A stretch of 64,000 nucleotides of DNA from Apostichopus japonicus (taxonomy: Eukaryota > Echinodermata > Holothuroidea > Aspidochirotida > Stichopodidae). The position numbers were made by a program, and so were the translations under genes. Shown here piece after piece: positions 12,801 to 27,800 of the stretch. The notes below the pieces were generated by a model. It ran no database searches and was not told where the DNA came from. It saw only the letters and a program-made list of their open reading frames with translations. The DNA lies in contig NC_092572.1 in NCBI RefSeq assembly GCF_037975245.1, positions 32,709,989 to 32,773,988 on the forward strand, read 5' to 3'. The number at the start of each line of letters is the position of its first letter. Position 1 is the first letter of the stretch.

Positions 12801-15800
12801 CAGCTCTAATTGTTTTCTACATGCATACAGATTGTTATAGTCATCAGTCTTCCACTGAAATTTCTGCAGTATGTAACTGACATACCATGAAATTGTGTTT
12901 ATAAACACTCTCACTGCAAATGATAGCCTTTGGTTACTGCTATTTCAGTTTTTTACCATTTTCTTGATTTCAGTCAAAATGTGCCTGGCCATGACCTTCT
13001 TATGCTCCTGCCTGATTGTAGCACCTTCGGCTTCCATCCTATTTTTGTTATCTGCTTGCTCCTTGTATTTGCTTACTTCTGGTGTACCCTTGACTTTCTT
13101 CCATGCTTCATTGGCTTTGTTAAGGGTTGTAGCCTGGGTTTCAGGTGATGTTGCTGCAAAACAAAGAAAAATTGAAGATAAACTCATTTAGGCAATTATG
13201 ATAAAAGGCAGCTCAATGTCAGTATTTTATCCAGATAGCTGCATCCCTAAAGGTGGTTAATTACTTGGAATTCAGACAGAGAACTTGTTTCATGCAATGA
13301 ATGTACGGAGTGTAGCACATATAGACCACTCCAGACAACATAACATAGTATTACTTGACTACTTGCATGCAGATCTATTGTACACATTTGTACATGTGCA
13401 GGAGACAAACCCATGTCCTATATCCCACAAACTATGCATGCTTACATAGAAGAACGATATTTTGAACACAAAATGACTGGAACCAGTACACGACTTGTGA
13501 TCAGGCCTCAAGTAATTAAATTCTCACAAACAATCAGGACTAGAGAACACTATGAATCTTGATCAGGCATTGCAAACTTAATATAATGAACACATGTTAA
13601 TAATCTCTAGAAGTAGGCTCCAATTCAAATTCTTGAATATATCCCAGGCATATCTATGTCACATCGTAAGCCATACATGACCTTGATCACAAGCTCATGA
13701 ACAACACAGATACCAATCATCCAACTTCATCAAATTTTATTCAGTTACATTGGACACTGTGTGAAAAGAAGAATCTTTCCAAATTTGGACACAGAGACAG
13801 GCTGACAGACAGATAGACTTATGTCAGACAGACATGATATCCTTACCTTGGTTGCATATAGGTGAACATTGTCATGTTGAGCTGTGTATGAGCTGACTTA
13901 TGGTAAAGAAATCATAAAAAGCTCACCACTTTCTCTTTTTATGGCAATTTAGTAACCAACATGTCACCCTACATTTTGTGAGTCCTGTGTTGGATTTTAG
14001 ACTCCCATCCCAGTCAGAAAGAGCAAACACCTGGGTGTAGTACCACCATTATGATCAGTACGAGTATCACATTTTCTTAATTTGTTTTTATTTGAAATGT
14101 CAGGGCATGCATGCTAACAATGATTGTGGGAAGGATAGAAGGGGGGGGGGAGGCCTCAAGCCACCTCCTTCACAACCACCACAAAGAAAGCCAATAGTAA
14201 AGCTGGATGTTTGCTCAATTCTTCTAACAATACAATTAAAAGACTTGTGACTTGCATCAGTAACAAGGTTGGATTTTCTTGACTACTCAAATATAATGAA
14301 CTTCATGTCTACTGTACCCACCATGTCCTGAAATATACTCTGCCATGAAGCAGCTATAGGCACTCTTTTTCCTGGGTTTTAGTGAAGGTACTTTGCTGCG
14401 GCTGCCAAATTTTCTTCTGACTTGCTTTTTTTTTTTTTTGTCAATCCAGTTCTAATGAGATATATAAAAAAAATTCATAAAAAAAGGTGTCTAGTGTCAT
14501 TCAAACAATTACAAACAATCCAATAAAGTATGATCAAGTCAGAAGCTAAATCTAATCTAGTGATGGTAGTGGCCTAGAGATATTGAACATTCCTGGAACA
14601 TTTCTTCATGTTTGTCTTTCAACCTTCTCAACTATTGAATGCAAGTTTTAATCGTCAGATTAATAAGACAGATTTGGTCAACTCAGCTTACCAACATTTG
14701 GCTCATCAACATCACGGTAGCTGATGGCAATTGCCATGCGTGGCAAACATTGAATGAATATTCACTGCTGCAAGTGTAGGTTACAAATTTTGGTAAACAG
14801 TGTAATCCATTCAAAGTCCAGACAAGCCTAAAAATATGCTGATGTAGCACATTATGTTGCCAATGAATTTAAGTGAAAGGAGGTTGAAGTCCAGTATATA
14901 TGTTATAACGTAATGATGGGAGATGTAGGTTTAATGGAAAAGAACTTGCCACGCTGCTGCTAGACTTGCTTCAAATAATTAATGTAGAGCACTACAGAGC
15001 AAACACATTTAAGCCTTGCAAGGCCAAGGCCCCCAGCTTTCTACATACTCAGTAGCAAAGATGATGATTTCTTAACCTGAGCTCTGAGATATCCTGCTAG
15101 CCTGATTGCTACAGGCTGCCATACAATGATATAATTCCAATGAACCCAAATTATGTAAATTTTCAAATCAATCTGCTAACTCTGTATTAGGAAGACCCAA
15201 ACATAACTTCTTTCACAATGCGCTGGAAATACATTCAGCTGTGACATTTCAGGAAATGGCCACAGATTGGGGTAATTTACCTCCACTATACAACAAAACA
15301 TACAATTACATTATATGAAATAAATTTCTCCGTTTACACTGGACCCCCTGAAGGAGTTCAGGTCCAACCTAGGAGATCCTGAGATTATGAATGGTAAATT
15401 TGTTCTGTAGTTCAGATGCAGATCTGAACCATCAACAGTTTAAAGACCTTGTGTTTGAGGAATTTAAAAGATAAGCTCTGCAAAGGGGTAGTAGATCCCT
15501 AACAAAGCTGTTCATTCATGACCACAGATCAACTGGGACCTTTACACAAATTATGTGACATAGTTTTATACAGGCAATACAGCTGTATTGGTCACATAAC
15601 ACTTTTCCAAAGGCTTGATCACACACTGGGGATCTAAGTGTAAGCAGGATATTCATGATAAACTAGCCTTTTGAAAGAACTGTCCAGTGTATAGCTGGGA
15701 TGGGGGGGGGGGGGGGGTTGAGGGGTAGTGGGATTAATTAATAGAACATCCAAATTTGCAATCTTACAAATGTCAGATACATGTCATGTTTGCAGCATTT

Positions 15801-18800
15801 CTTAAAGGTTAATGACTAATTAATCTGCTGACCAGGGTAAGAATGAGTAGGCCTATGTACTATGTAAACACTGTATAAGGGTATAAAAGAATGCAATTAT
15901 CTCAATTCTCAAGAGAACAGACAGGCATGTATCATGGCTTGCATGAAACTGCTCACTCTGGTCTGTGAGTCATAGAGTACTGCTCCTATGGGAAATTAAA
16001 CAGGGAGTGTTTCCTACACTATATTGACACATAGACAAGACAAGTGCTATACAATGTGTCCAGGTAAGACCTAATTTATGAGGTTTCTGAGAGATGCAGA
16101 AGTGATGACCTCTGAATTGACAGAACAGTTTGCAGAATTTACACCTGCACCATCCCTAGCCGATGTACAGTACAGCTGTTCACCGACTTTCACGTTCTGA
16201 TTAAATATGGATTAATTTTACATGGCACAACTGACTCTACCAGCCATTATTAGCATTCTTACTGGAAAGACCCTAGAGTACATTTAAGTGGGCTTTCTAA
16301 CATCACGCCCGCCCGGGTTGAGCTCTCAAAATATCAAACTCATAGGAAACGAAACAGCGGTGGCAGAAAATTAACTCATTGTTCAAATTTGAGCAAAATA
16401 ATAAATATTAAACTGACCTTTATTCTTCTGGCACTTAATGAAGTTTGTTTTGTTAACTCCAATATCTTTTTCTTGTTCAAACTGCTCCCATAACTCTGCA
16501 GCCCATTACACCAATATTCCTCAAGTAGTTTAATCTCATCAGCAGTAAGTGAATTCCTACAAAAGAAACAGAAATGTAAATTCACCTGGGGAAGCAATTT
16601 ATTTAATTTACAAGAAGCCTATTTAGCAACATGTAGTCATATTTCAAAAGCATAATTGCTTAAATGCTTGTTAAATTTTTATTTACGTTTTAATTAAACC
16701 AACCAATATTACATGTACTAGCAACTTTATAATGGACTTTACAAAATTGAAGGTTTACTGTATTTGGCCCTATATGCTAGATTTTCAAATATGATCACCA
16801 TTGGACAAAATTCTTTAATCTTTTTATTACCAATCTAGAGGAAATTTACCATTTCTGCATGTCCTTACTTGGCAATATTCAGGTGAGCATGCAAGGTGCC
16901 GAGGTCTTTCCTACATTATGCCTAGCTTGTCCTCACTATTTGATTTACAAGTGACTTCAAGGTTATATGCTACCTCAGTTGATTCTTCTCTAATTTGTCA
17001 ATGGGGAATATGGCAAGACTTTAGAAGGTTGTAACTAGGGTAAATGTCATCACAGCTGCTGCTTAGGGTTAATGCCATAAATTTAACCTCAAAATCTTCT
17101 CAAGCTTAGATAAATTCCAAGGACAGGATGCACCAACAAATTGCAGTGGAATTGATATTTATTTCAGAAACACTTAGTTTCTACAGCACTAGTCAACAGG
17201 CCTGGTAACAGCTAAAAGAAAACCTCCTTTAGGAACAGTTAAAAGAATATCACTACATTGATTGAGGATGGGGGGAATGAAAACAAACTATAGGCTTATG
17301 TTGTAACTGCCCTGTATACAGAATGTTAGATAAGGGATACCTGTAAAACATTTGAAAATATTTAGAGCAATAAGAACAATGTGCCAATTAGCTATGAGTA
17401 GATGGAAAATGAACAATTGGTATTGTCACCATTATTATGTAGAATAATGGTTGACTAACTTCATTGTATTGATCGATGGCAGAGGCATAAAGGGGCCCGG
17501 TTAGACCCTTCCCCAATCACTGATGAAATGATAGTCCCCCACATCAGCTGCTAGTATTTCAGCTTTCATCCTAAAATTAGTGTCTTCTAGTTTCATTTAA
17601 TGACACAGTTGTTATTAAGATGTGTTGTTGTATGAACCATTTGTTTTGGCAATACATTTAAGTCAAGTGTAAATAGCTTCAAGTCAACTAACAGCCAACA
17701 TTCACTTTTTTGTGAAGAATGGTGAAAGGTTCAAATTCTGCACACTTGTTCTGATTAATTTTTTTTATTCTTGTATTTCCATTTTATTTTGACCATTTGG
17801 TGACCCCACCCCCCCCCCCCGCCCCTCCTTTTTTAAGTATCCAGCTTAATACCTGCATGGAAAAGGAAACTCATATTTTGGTTTTGAAGTGTAGGGTTGC
17901 AGTTTATTTGCCTTAAATCACTTACTGTTGATTAATTCTTTCACTGCGTTATTAATAAATGGGTAATAAAATTTAGAAAGATATAGAACGTTCCATTGGC
18001 TACTACACTAAATATGATTAACTCATAGCTGCATGATTTCAAACTCTGAAAACACTTTAGTTCACTGACATATTCTTTCCCCCTGCCCCCCCCCCCCAAA
18101 GAAAAACAGTAACAGCTGACAGCAACCCAATTGTACATCCAAGAGCCAATGACACTGATACATTGGAAACACATTCAAACTGCATAAATATATACAACAT
18201 GTGGGGACCAGTATATGAGAGGGGGCAGACCTCCTTAGACAATGCCATGTGTGTGCACTAAAAAATTCATTACACAATATGTAAATAATGATATCATCCA
18301 TGACCACTCCTCCCCCCCCCCTTCCTTCTGATTCCACTACATATACAGAGAGTTACAGTAGTGGCATGGAATCATGTACTATCAGGAATATGTACAGAAA
18401 TGTGAGAAATTTTTCCTACTGAAGAGTATGTAATGAAAACACGCATCACTTGGGTTTCAATGAAGCATGTTTTTTTGTGAAGAATCTAACAAATCGAAGT
18501 AAAGCTATGTCTCAGATGTACTGTAATCTTCTTGGGAAACAGTGTTACCCTTCACCTATGTATACTTTTTCAGTCTGTGATATATGGTGGGTACAAGCAA
18601 GGTATCACACACAGACACGCACGCATGCAAACAGATACTGTATGCACACTCACACGGCAGCATGGTTACAAAGTGTATGATTTCATTGCAACCAATGAGA
18701 GTAAAATTTCATAACATACCATAAAGCTTGATACAGATCCAGATTTTTAACGTAAATTTCTTTCCAAGAAAGATTGATTTCTGTAAAAGATGAAGAAAAG

Positions 18801-21800
18801 ATACTTTCTCTTTTGCTTGAATATAGCTATGTAAGCAACAAATGCAGGTACATTACGTTAAAGGTTACATACAATTTACATACAAGCTCTACTAGCCAAA
18901 AACATATTATATGTACAAGAGCTTGCAGGCCAAAAAAAAACAATTTGCATCTAACTTTTGTTTCGTTTTTTTGTCCCATTCGAAGAGTCCTTCACTTTGA
19001 GAAATCTGGCCAAGCAGTATGCATTCCAGGAAGACAGTAAAGTAACAATTTAGGGAAAAAATTGTCAATCTTGAAAGATACAAGAAAAACACCTGGCAGC
19101 TGACTCTTATTGTAAAGGATAATGACAAATGAAGTCTTAGGACAATTCATAGCAAACAGATTCAGCGTAAGAACAATATATTTAAAATATGTTTCAATCT
19201 TAACAAATCTTCTTCAACGGCAAACTGTTTGCTCTGAAGAATAATCTGTCAAGATCAAAACATCAGGCCTAGAATTACTTTTGTCATGTTGATATAAAAG
19301 GGTTTTTAGCATTGTTTATCTTATTAGTGGAATCTTGACTGAAATGAAAAAGTATAATACAAAAAGCACAGCAATCCTAAAGATAATACCCTCTTCTCCA
19401 AGCATCAAGCCCTGAATTATTGAGAGAAGTCATAAACTCACACTTTGATGTTTTTTGCTTCTTTGCCAAGATTGTTTTTGCTTCCTCGTGCCATGACTTA
19501 ATGGTGTTCATGGTGACAGTAACTATAGGAATAATATGAAAGCACAAACATATCATAATTTTACATCTACTTGCCAATATATGGAGAATGCAAAAAGAGC
19601 TAGGATGAAAGAACTAACACTGAAACACCTCTGCAAGAAAAGGCTATTGAAAATATTGGAAAAAATAGTGGTGCTGTTGACAATTTTCATCCTGCAATGG
19701 AACTGATATTGTTGTACGTCATGAACGAGTGTGTTTGATGCTAATTGTAACTTACATTCTTTACAAATGCGACTTAATTTGCTTTCAGACTGTCTGGTGA
19801 TATCTTTTGCCTTCTGCAATGACACACAGAGGAAAGTGCCTAAATTTGGGAAAGGAAAACAAAGAATATAGTATAAATATCAATATTTTTGAGTGGAATC
19901 ATTAGCAATTATAACGGCTCACAAGGTCAAGAACCAATAATATAGCAGTATATAGGCCTACCTCACTTGTATATGCATACCTCAGTGAGAGTTGCCAAGG
20001 GGGAAGGGTTAGGGAAGTGTTGTGAGAGAATCTTCCCAAGTTGTGTTTCTTAGATTTTGTGCACTTGAGAGGGGGGGGGTGGGTAAAAGCAGCTGAGTTA
20101 TAACATTTAGTCATTTTAAGAAGGGAGGGTTGGAGGTGATGGTATGTGTGGGTGACTACTGTAACTAGATTCCTTGTTCTTTTGATGGTCGATCCACAGG
20201 ATTGTCCACACAAGGTTCTGCACATGAGAACTTCTGTTACTTACCTTAAACCTTCCCTATACAGCTAACCATGCATCATACTGTACGTATGCCAATTTTC
20301 TAAGATAAAAATGCTTCATTATGCAAATAAACCTAAATACCCTATTAATTGGCAATTAATGACATAAATTTGGAAACAAGATACTCTATAGTTCACCATT
20401 TGTGACCAAAGTGGCAGGTTCTGATATTGAGTAATGTGTGCATACTTAACTTAAAAAGTTCGATTGTACCTGTTCACTTATCAGCTCTATCAGCTGTAAC
20501 TTCTAGCTAATGCAGGCATAATTATAGCATGTGTGCAGTAATCAGGGTTGTGGTGATTTTGATTCTCCACGGAAAAAAAAATCCTAAGTCTACTTTGCTC
20601 CTGATTTTATTTATGAATTAACCTAATACAAGTATGGTGAATCTTAATGTAAACACTACCTAATTTCTGCTCACATATCCCAGCACATATAGATGAGATG
20701 TCTGTATCCGTAATGTATGTAGGCCTACTACCACAAAAAGAATCATATCTCTACAATGTATTTGCGGTGCTGGCTGAAACAAAAAATATCACAATATGGT
20801 GATTCTTTGCTTTTTTTTAGTTATGTCACAAAACAAATTTTAATAAGTAACACATATCAAGACTTAGCCTACAAAACCAATTTCTCTGTAAGTGCTGCAA
20901 ATCACTCAAATTGCATAATCTTGGAAGTTCATCAATTGTGTATTACTGAAGCAAATTGGTTGTGGCACACAGTATTACTTGGTAGAAATGGTCTGTCATA
21001 TGGTTTGAGAAAGTTGTCTTACTGTACTGACTGAGATAGTTGATGCATATGCACATGGTAGTCATTAACTTAACATCAATAACTGATCATGTAAGGCGCA
21101 TTCATTAAAGTAACTCACTAAGGTTTGCAAGTTTGCATGCAGAATAATGCAACAGTGCATTGCTTAGAAGATCGATCCTGTGTGATTGGGTCATCTCTTT
21201 GGTGATATGAGAGAACTTTCTCAGAAATGACCATAATCTTTCCATACATTCCCCGTCCGTTCGGCCAAATGCTTTCTTCCATCTTGTGCTATACGACATC
21301 TACACCACCAAAAATAAAAAAACAGAGAATGCTGATAATTATTAATTTAAAGCAAAATTCACAAATCTCTATTAGTAAAGTCAAGGTCTGGTGTATTGGC
21401 CCTCAATGAATAAGTCATTACTCGCCACATGATCTGATGTGCTTGATCTACCAACCAATGAACATATTGCTTTAAAGCCAACACACATGTTCTCTGTACA
21501 AAAAGCATCTAAGCAGAATGTAAGCAGAGCAGACTGTACCTGTCTAGCCTGTAATGTCACTTACGAATGATGTTATGTAACCACAGATTTTTTCAAATAT
21601 AACATGCACTGACAAGGTGAAATGGGAGCACTTAAGTTGATAGATCAACTAAACGAATTAAGACCAAAAATTAATTAACAAATTTCTGCAAATGACACAG
21701 GTTAAACCAGCCCTCCCCTCACCGTGCCCCAACTCCCAGCGGACTAACATATAATACAATACATGTGCTCCATATATACATCTAGTACACTAGCTGTTTC

Positions 21801-24800
21801 CTTATCAACATTCTGTGATTTGGTTCCACCAAAAACAATATAATACTGGTATTGTACTTACTTTAGGTTCATAGTTACATGCACAATTTAAAAACTGTAA
21901 CGGTCTCCAATTAACTCAAGGCACACACACTCACCTGCACACATGTTTGTATTACATCCAGACCGAGGACCCCATTGTATTTTCCATTGTTCAAATCCAC
22001 GTACCCTAACCCTAACAATACCCCATACAATAGAATTTTTCTGAGGACGTGGTGATTCTTTAGCAGTCACAACCTAGGACCTGAAATTCTTTTGTTCAAG
22101 TCCTTGGTCAGATAGAAAAAACAAACGCACCCTCGCACACACACACACCCAATAAAATAGTATTTGTACATACATACTCATACTACTACCTCAATTATAA
22201 AACTAGGTGGCATATAACACTTGCAAGCCTGTTCTAAAAAATGAATAGTAAACCAAAAATTCTGTACGAGAGGAAAGCAGACAACTTGTCAGAAGCTTGC
22301 ATGTGTTTACCTGGCAATGAAGTTTATGTCCATATGCATGAAATACAGGCAGTGCCATACCAAAACCTCCCAATTCCGGCATATTCCTCTGTGGATAAAG
22401 AACAATTGTTAATGATTTATTTAATTCAAAATATAAATTTGTTGTTTGCATTATACTCAATTGGCACTTCATGGACATTTATTAGACAGTTTTGTGGTCA
22501 TGTATCATGTACTACAGTAACAAGAACACCAACAGTGCATAATATCTTACTATGAGGTGATAAGTAGTTAGGGAAGATGGATTTTGCAAGGCTATGGTAG
22601 AAAGGGGGCTGTAGTTTTCATGCAATGACCAATAAACACACTAATCACTTACTGTTACCAAGTTGCCAAAAAGGAGATAGTTGTAGTAAAAGCATTTAAT
22701 ATCTTAGATTGGTAAAAGGTACTTAACTACTATTTCATAACATTTTTTCCATTTTGGTACAAAACTTATCTTTTTGTTCTGTAACATTTACACTGTAATA
22801 TCCTTGCTAATCTGTATAAGAAATGGGTATCACATTACTGAAAAGGAAATGACCACATATAAGGTCAACAAAATGTACCTGTATACAGTGGTTTGTGCTG
22901 TGGATCATTGCCACCATTGGATCATTTAAAGGCTCAGTTCTGGTCAGTACCAAGAAATGTCATATGGTTAGGAGACATGAGTTGACAAAGAAGGTATACA
23001 CATGCACTTTAATGTGCTCTAATTGGATTCCAGTAATTGATGTTTCAGATAAAGTTAAAATTATGCAAAGGCAATTAATTCTCACTCATGCATGCTGATG
23101 TATACTTGATACAGACTGGGGGCATATGGCTGTTGGCTACATTCTTACTCCTACACCTTAAAGAGCTATCATCATTTCAAACATTTTAAACTCCTTAGTG
23201 ATAAATGTAGTCACACATGATGTTAGTTCTTGAACATCCCATGTAGGCCACTGCATAGCCTATGATAACTGTAACCAACTGTTGTCATTGTCCATCTATT
23301 GCAACTGTGCGAGGAGAAGCATATTTTGTGTTTTCACAAAATGGCTGATGACTCTTACTGTAAGTGAACTTTGATCTAAGCTTCCTGAGCACTAGTAATG
23401 CCCCTATTGTGGTGATCACTGTGATAAATTTTCACGACAGAATGCAGGAATAGTAGCATTCTATTTGTAGTTATTGACGGATAGGCAGACGTACAGACAT
23501 GATAGATAGACGGACAGATGGGCAGACCGACGGTCAGACAGATCTATAGACAGGTAATTTCAGATAGATGGATCTGAAATTGGGCGATGTCTACGGCGGA
23601 TACTAGTGTGAGCTAAGAATGTGACGCATATTTTCCTCCTATACATGAAATTCAATTAATAGAACAATGTGCCACAACAAATTCAAGGAATAAGATTTAG
23701 AAATCACTCTGAAACCTAGATTAACTCTACATTGTGAATCTGTTTCCAATGGTAAGGAAAATACATTACGTATTGGGCATATTGTATTCCACATACAGGT
23801 GTTAGAGGTACGCACCTGAATGTGTTCTTTGAATTTGCACACAATATCATAACTTACATGATAGTGTAATGTACAGTACTGCCACCATGGGCGGTGATCA
23901 TGGGGGGGGGGGATGAGGGGGGACATGTCCCCCCAATATTTTAGGTGGGGTATATAGAATCTAGTATCCCCTCAATATTTGGTGGCATAGTTTTTTCTTT
24001 GTGGCCATAAGAGCATATTTTTTTATGTTATCGCTAGTAATTTCAAAATAGAAAATGCTTAGATGCAACTTCCAATTGGTGGGAAGTGCCATTTCCAGCG
24101 ATCTTGGAGGCATTTTCGGCCAAAATTTTCTTTAACGCTTCGCGCCAACTCATGGTGGCGCCACACTTAGATAGTTTGACTAAAAGCTTCGCCCCTCCCC
24201 TGGCAAATTCCTCGCTACGCCAATGTCTAACCGTGTCACAATTTGTTACTAAACATCACCAAAAAACAACACAGACTTTCACCGAGAGTAGTTTTCACTT
24301 ATTTCGAAATGGATTAGCTAGACAGACCATGGGCGAAGATCCTGGTGGGGACAGCGGGACGCATCCCCACCAACTTTTTCAGTTGTGGTGACATGATATA
24401 CCGTGTCCCCACCAATTTGTCTTGACCAAACGCTGCATCGCAAATTTCCCTGTATTGAACTTTGGCGCAGTTTGATCCAGCATTGTGCAAATGGCATGCA
24501 GAGCTGTTCTCACTTTATTACATTATATAATCCACAGTTGTTAAATTTTGGAAAGAAATTGCATTGGCAGCAGTCTATAATTGTTTTCTGGGAGAGGACC
24601 CAGACCCATCGTATACAAAAGTCTACTTGGATTATTTGTCTCCTAATTTTTATTTCTGCAGACTGTGTTCCCCCAACTTAAATTTCTAAGCCATGAGATC
24701 TCAAATTTAAGGAGGTTTTGGAGCATTATTGGGTCTGGGAAGTGTCATTTCCGGCGATCTGGGAGGTATATTTTCCCCAAAAAAATCTTGTACGCTACGC

Positions 24801-27800
24801 GCGAACCCATAGTCGCGCTCCGCTTAGATAGTATACGCGTCCCCACCATTATCCAAGACTGATCTGCGCCCATGAGACGGACCGCATCCGTAATGAAAAT
24901 GGGTATATACAAAATATCACAAAGCGCGCAAACAAATTTTGGGATATATATTTGCTACGCGCCTGCACCCAAGCAAATGTCCCCCCCCCCAATATTTGAA
25001 ACAAATCGCCGCCCCTGACTGCCACCAACCAACTTCTTTAACAGTAGTGCCGGGTATGCATACCTGCAAAAGGAAAAAATTACCTAAAAGTGTTAACATG
25101 GAAAAAGCTGCTAATATACCTTTCAATTCTTGTGCCCTCTTAGGACTTGAGAGAAAATTCTAATTGTTAGTTCAAGGCTTAGGATGATCCTTATTTAGAA
25201 TTACTGTGGAAAGTACAGAGCTCATTTCATACCATGGCAAGACCATTAATTAATACAAGACTGCTTTTGCAATATAGGGTGCTAAATTTAGGTCAATAAT
25301 GCAGATCTCCAAGTACTTGTAAATATAATCTAAATCTGCATCAATATTACCAGTGATTAGCTATGTATGACCAAGTGATCATGGTAGGCGTATACCTACA
25401 GTACGTTCACAATGTGTACGTACAGTAATATATATAGTCAGTTGGGGTAAAAAAATACAAGGGGGTAGTTGGGGTAAAAAAAAAACCTTTTATAGAAGGG
25501 GAATATTTAGCCAAAGTTCCAATTTATTTTGGGTGATAGTCCTATATGTCTAGTTTATTAAATAATTTCTCTTAAACTCTATGTCACTTCGCTGCCAATC
25601 ACCGCGAATGCTAAAATAGCGAAATTTGAAGTTTGTACCACATATCCGAAACTTTCTCCTGCATACCCAGCTTATATGATGTGGAGATTATTTCAGCAGT
25701 TACAGCATACAGGGATGAGACTGAGCCGGGAAAAAAAAATCTGAAATTTATCGACCGCCGTCCCCCTCCCCTTTAGAATTTTTTTGTCAGGTAAGGAGGG
25801 CTTAGATGCAAAATGGTGGACTCTAGATGGAATCTATCACATCACGCATCTCGCCAAAAAAGTGTGGAATTTCTGCTTGTATAATTTATCCATTAGCTTT
25901 TTTGAACCAAAAAAAGGCTTTTTTGCTTGCTTTGTGCTACTTGATTCCACCACTGGTCAAATTCGGTGTTCCTTCCCTTCACAGTCCAGCATGTTCGGCA
26001 AAAAATAAATAAATAAATAAATCAATCAATCAATCAATCAATCAAAAAAATAATATAAAAAAATAAAAAACGCGAATTACGAGAAAAAACGCGAAAATGA
26101 AAAAAAAAAAAATCGGAAATCCGCGTTTCCGCGGAAGAGTCTCATGCCTGAGCATAGCAGTTAGTGATATTACACTCCCCCATGGTAGAATTACTCCAAC
26201 TTCATTCACGCTTCATGGGGGGGCCTTGTTTTTTATACACCCAAAAAATGATGCGAATGGGGTAAAAAAAAAAGTACTTTCCGGCTCCAATGTACTCCCT
26301 ATTTTGCCCGAATGGATCATTTTCCATAATTTTGATTTTTGTGGTTAGGCAAATAGTTTTCATGTCTGTCATGAGTCAAAAATGTTAAATAATTGGGCAG
26401 AAGTAACTGAAATTGGCTCAACTCTAATGTTTCTACTATATTACACCACGTTTGTGTAGCATCATATACACACTGTACAGTATGAATATGGCTGAGCATG
26501 ACATATGACACGAGCCATCCATAATTACGAATTAAGACAATTTCAAAAAAAATTCCTTTTTCATGTAAAGGTAGTAGCTCATACTTAGATGTAATTATAT
26601 GCAAATATGATTTTAAGATACATTCATGAAGAAAATAGCTGTTTTCTAGCATTGATTTTTTTCACCCCGGCATTGCTTTTTTACCCTGAATTAAGCAAAT
26701 TTTGGGGGGTACAAAAAAAAACATTTTTTACAAAAAACGACACTTTCCATTAACAAAAAAGTTATTTTTGTTAGATTCTCTTTAAAAGAATCCCACTCCA
26801 CACACTTGAACATTGGAACCGAAACGATACCTCTTACTCATCAATTTTTAGAGCAAACTTTAGGTAAATTGTTTTTTTTTTTTAACCCCACTTGACTATA
26901 CTGTAATAGGGAATCACCTGTGCGTGTACTTGTGAGAGTAACTATGTTGTGGAAATGGAATTGCCAACTGCACGTCGATTGTTTTGCCAATTTGCACACA
27001 TTACATCATTCACCCAATAAATGCGCTCAAAAAATGATGCTTTGAGTGAAAAACCGGTGAATATTTTAATCTAGATTGTACAAGCAGAAAACATCAAATG
27101 GGGGACAAGTTTCACTTGGTTAGAAAGAGAAATAAGAACTATGGGGACAATGTATCAAAATCTTCCATCAGAAAATGCTTTAAATTGTTCACTAGAATTA
27201 CCCCTTCCTTTTTCATGCTCAGGATGAGTAAATAAAAGAGCATGATCAGAAACAATCTTTGCTACACCAATTTCTCAGACATACTAAATATACAACAGTT
27301 TGATATCCATGCAACCACAATGGCCAAGTTACACCACATAAACAGTAATATATGATGTGAAAATACTACAGAAACCAATTACATACAATTTGACATGCAT
27401 CGTAGGGGGGGGGGGGGGGGAGCATACACTTTTCGATACATTTGCAGGCTTCTAGGATGACAAGATCAATGAATGCATTAATTCGATTGTGGATACTGAG
27501 TGTGCTTTGCACCTCTGATGCATCTTATCATCACTAAGGAAAGATGTTAACATCTCTAAAAGGATATAGTAGTTTGGTCTGAAGCAGTCTTTAAATAAAA
27601 AGAAGGCAAAGAACAGCAGTTCAGGACTTCATTCAGGAATGCTCACAACAACCACCAGCATATCTCATTGTGTTCACGTGATGAATAACCTTCAAGAGTT
27701 ACTACAAACAATGCACTAGTTTCTGAAGTATGCAAAATAAATTTCATTCCTGAGAGTCAAAAGAGTTCTTGCAAGTTGAGTTTGACATGCAAATGTGCCA

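Noticed and set aside
18062-18337. Glycine-rich minus-strand frames
   Set aside because: They are produced by G/C homopolymer runs and lack any conserved motif.
20150-20215. Candidate exon [16 protein letters not shown]
   Set aside because: The acceptor is good, but the donor is poor and the phase does not fit the exon at 19813.
22001-22014. Telomere-like CCCTAACCCTAAC
   Set aside because: Only two units; too short to be an interstitial telomere.
21917-22015. Possible extra KDZ exon (WGPRSGC...)
   Set aside because: The flanking exons 22311-22388 and 21119-21299 join directly in phase 0 and reproduce the family order, leaving no room for it.
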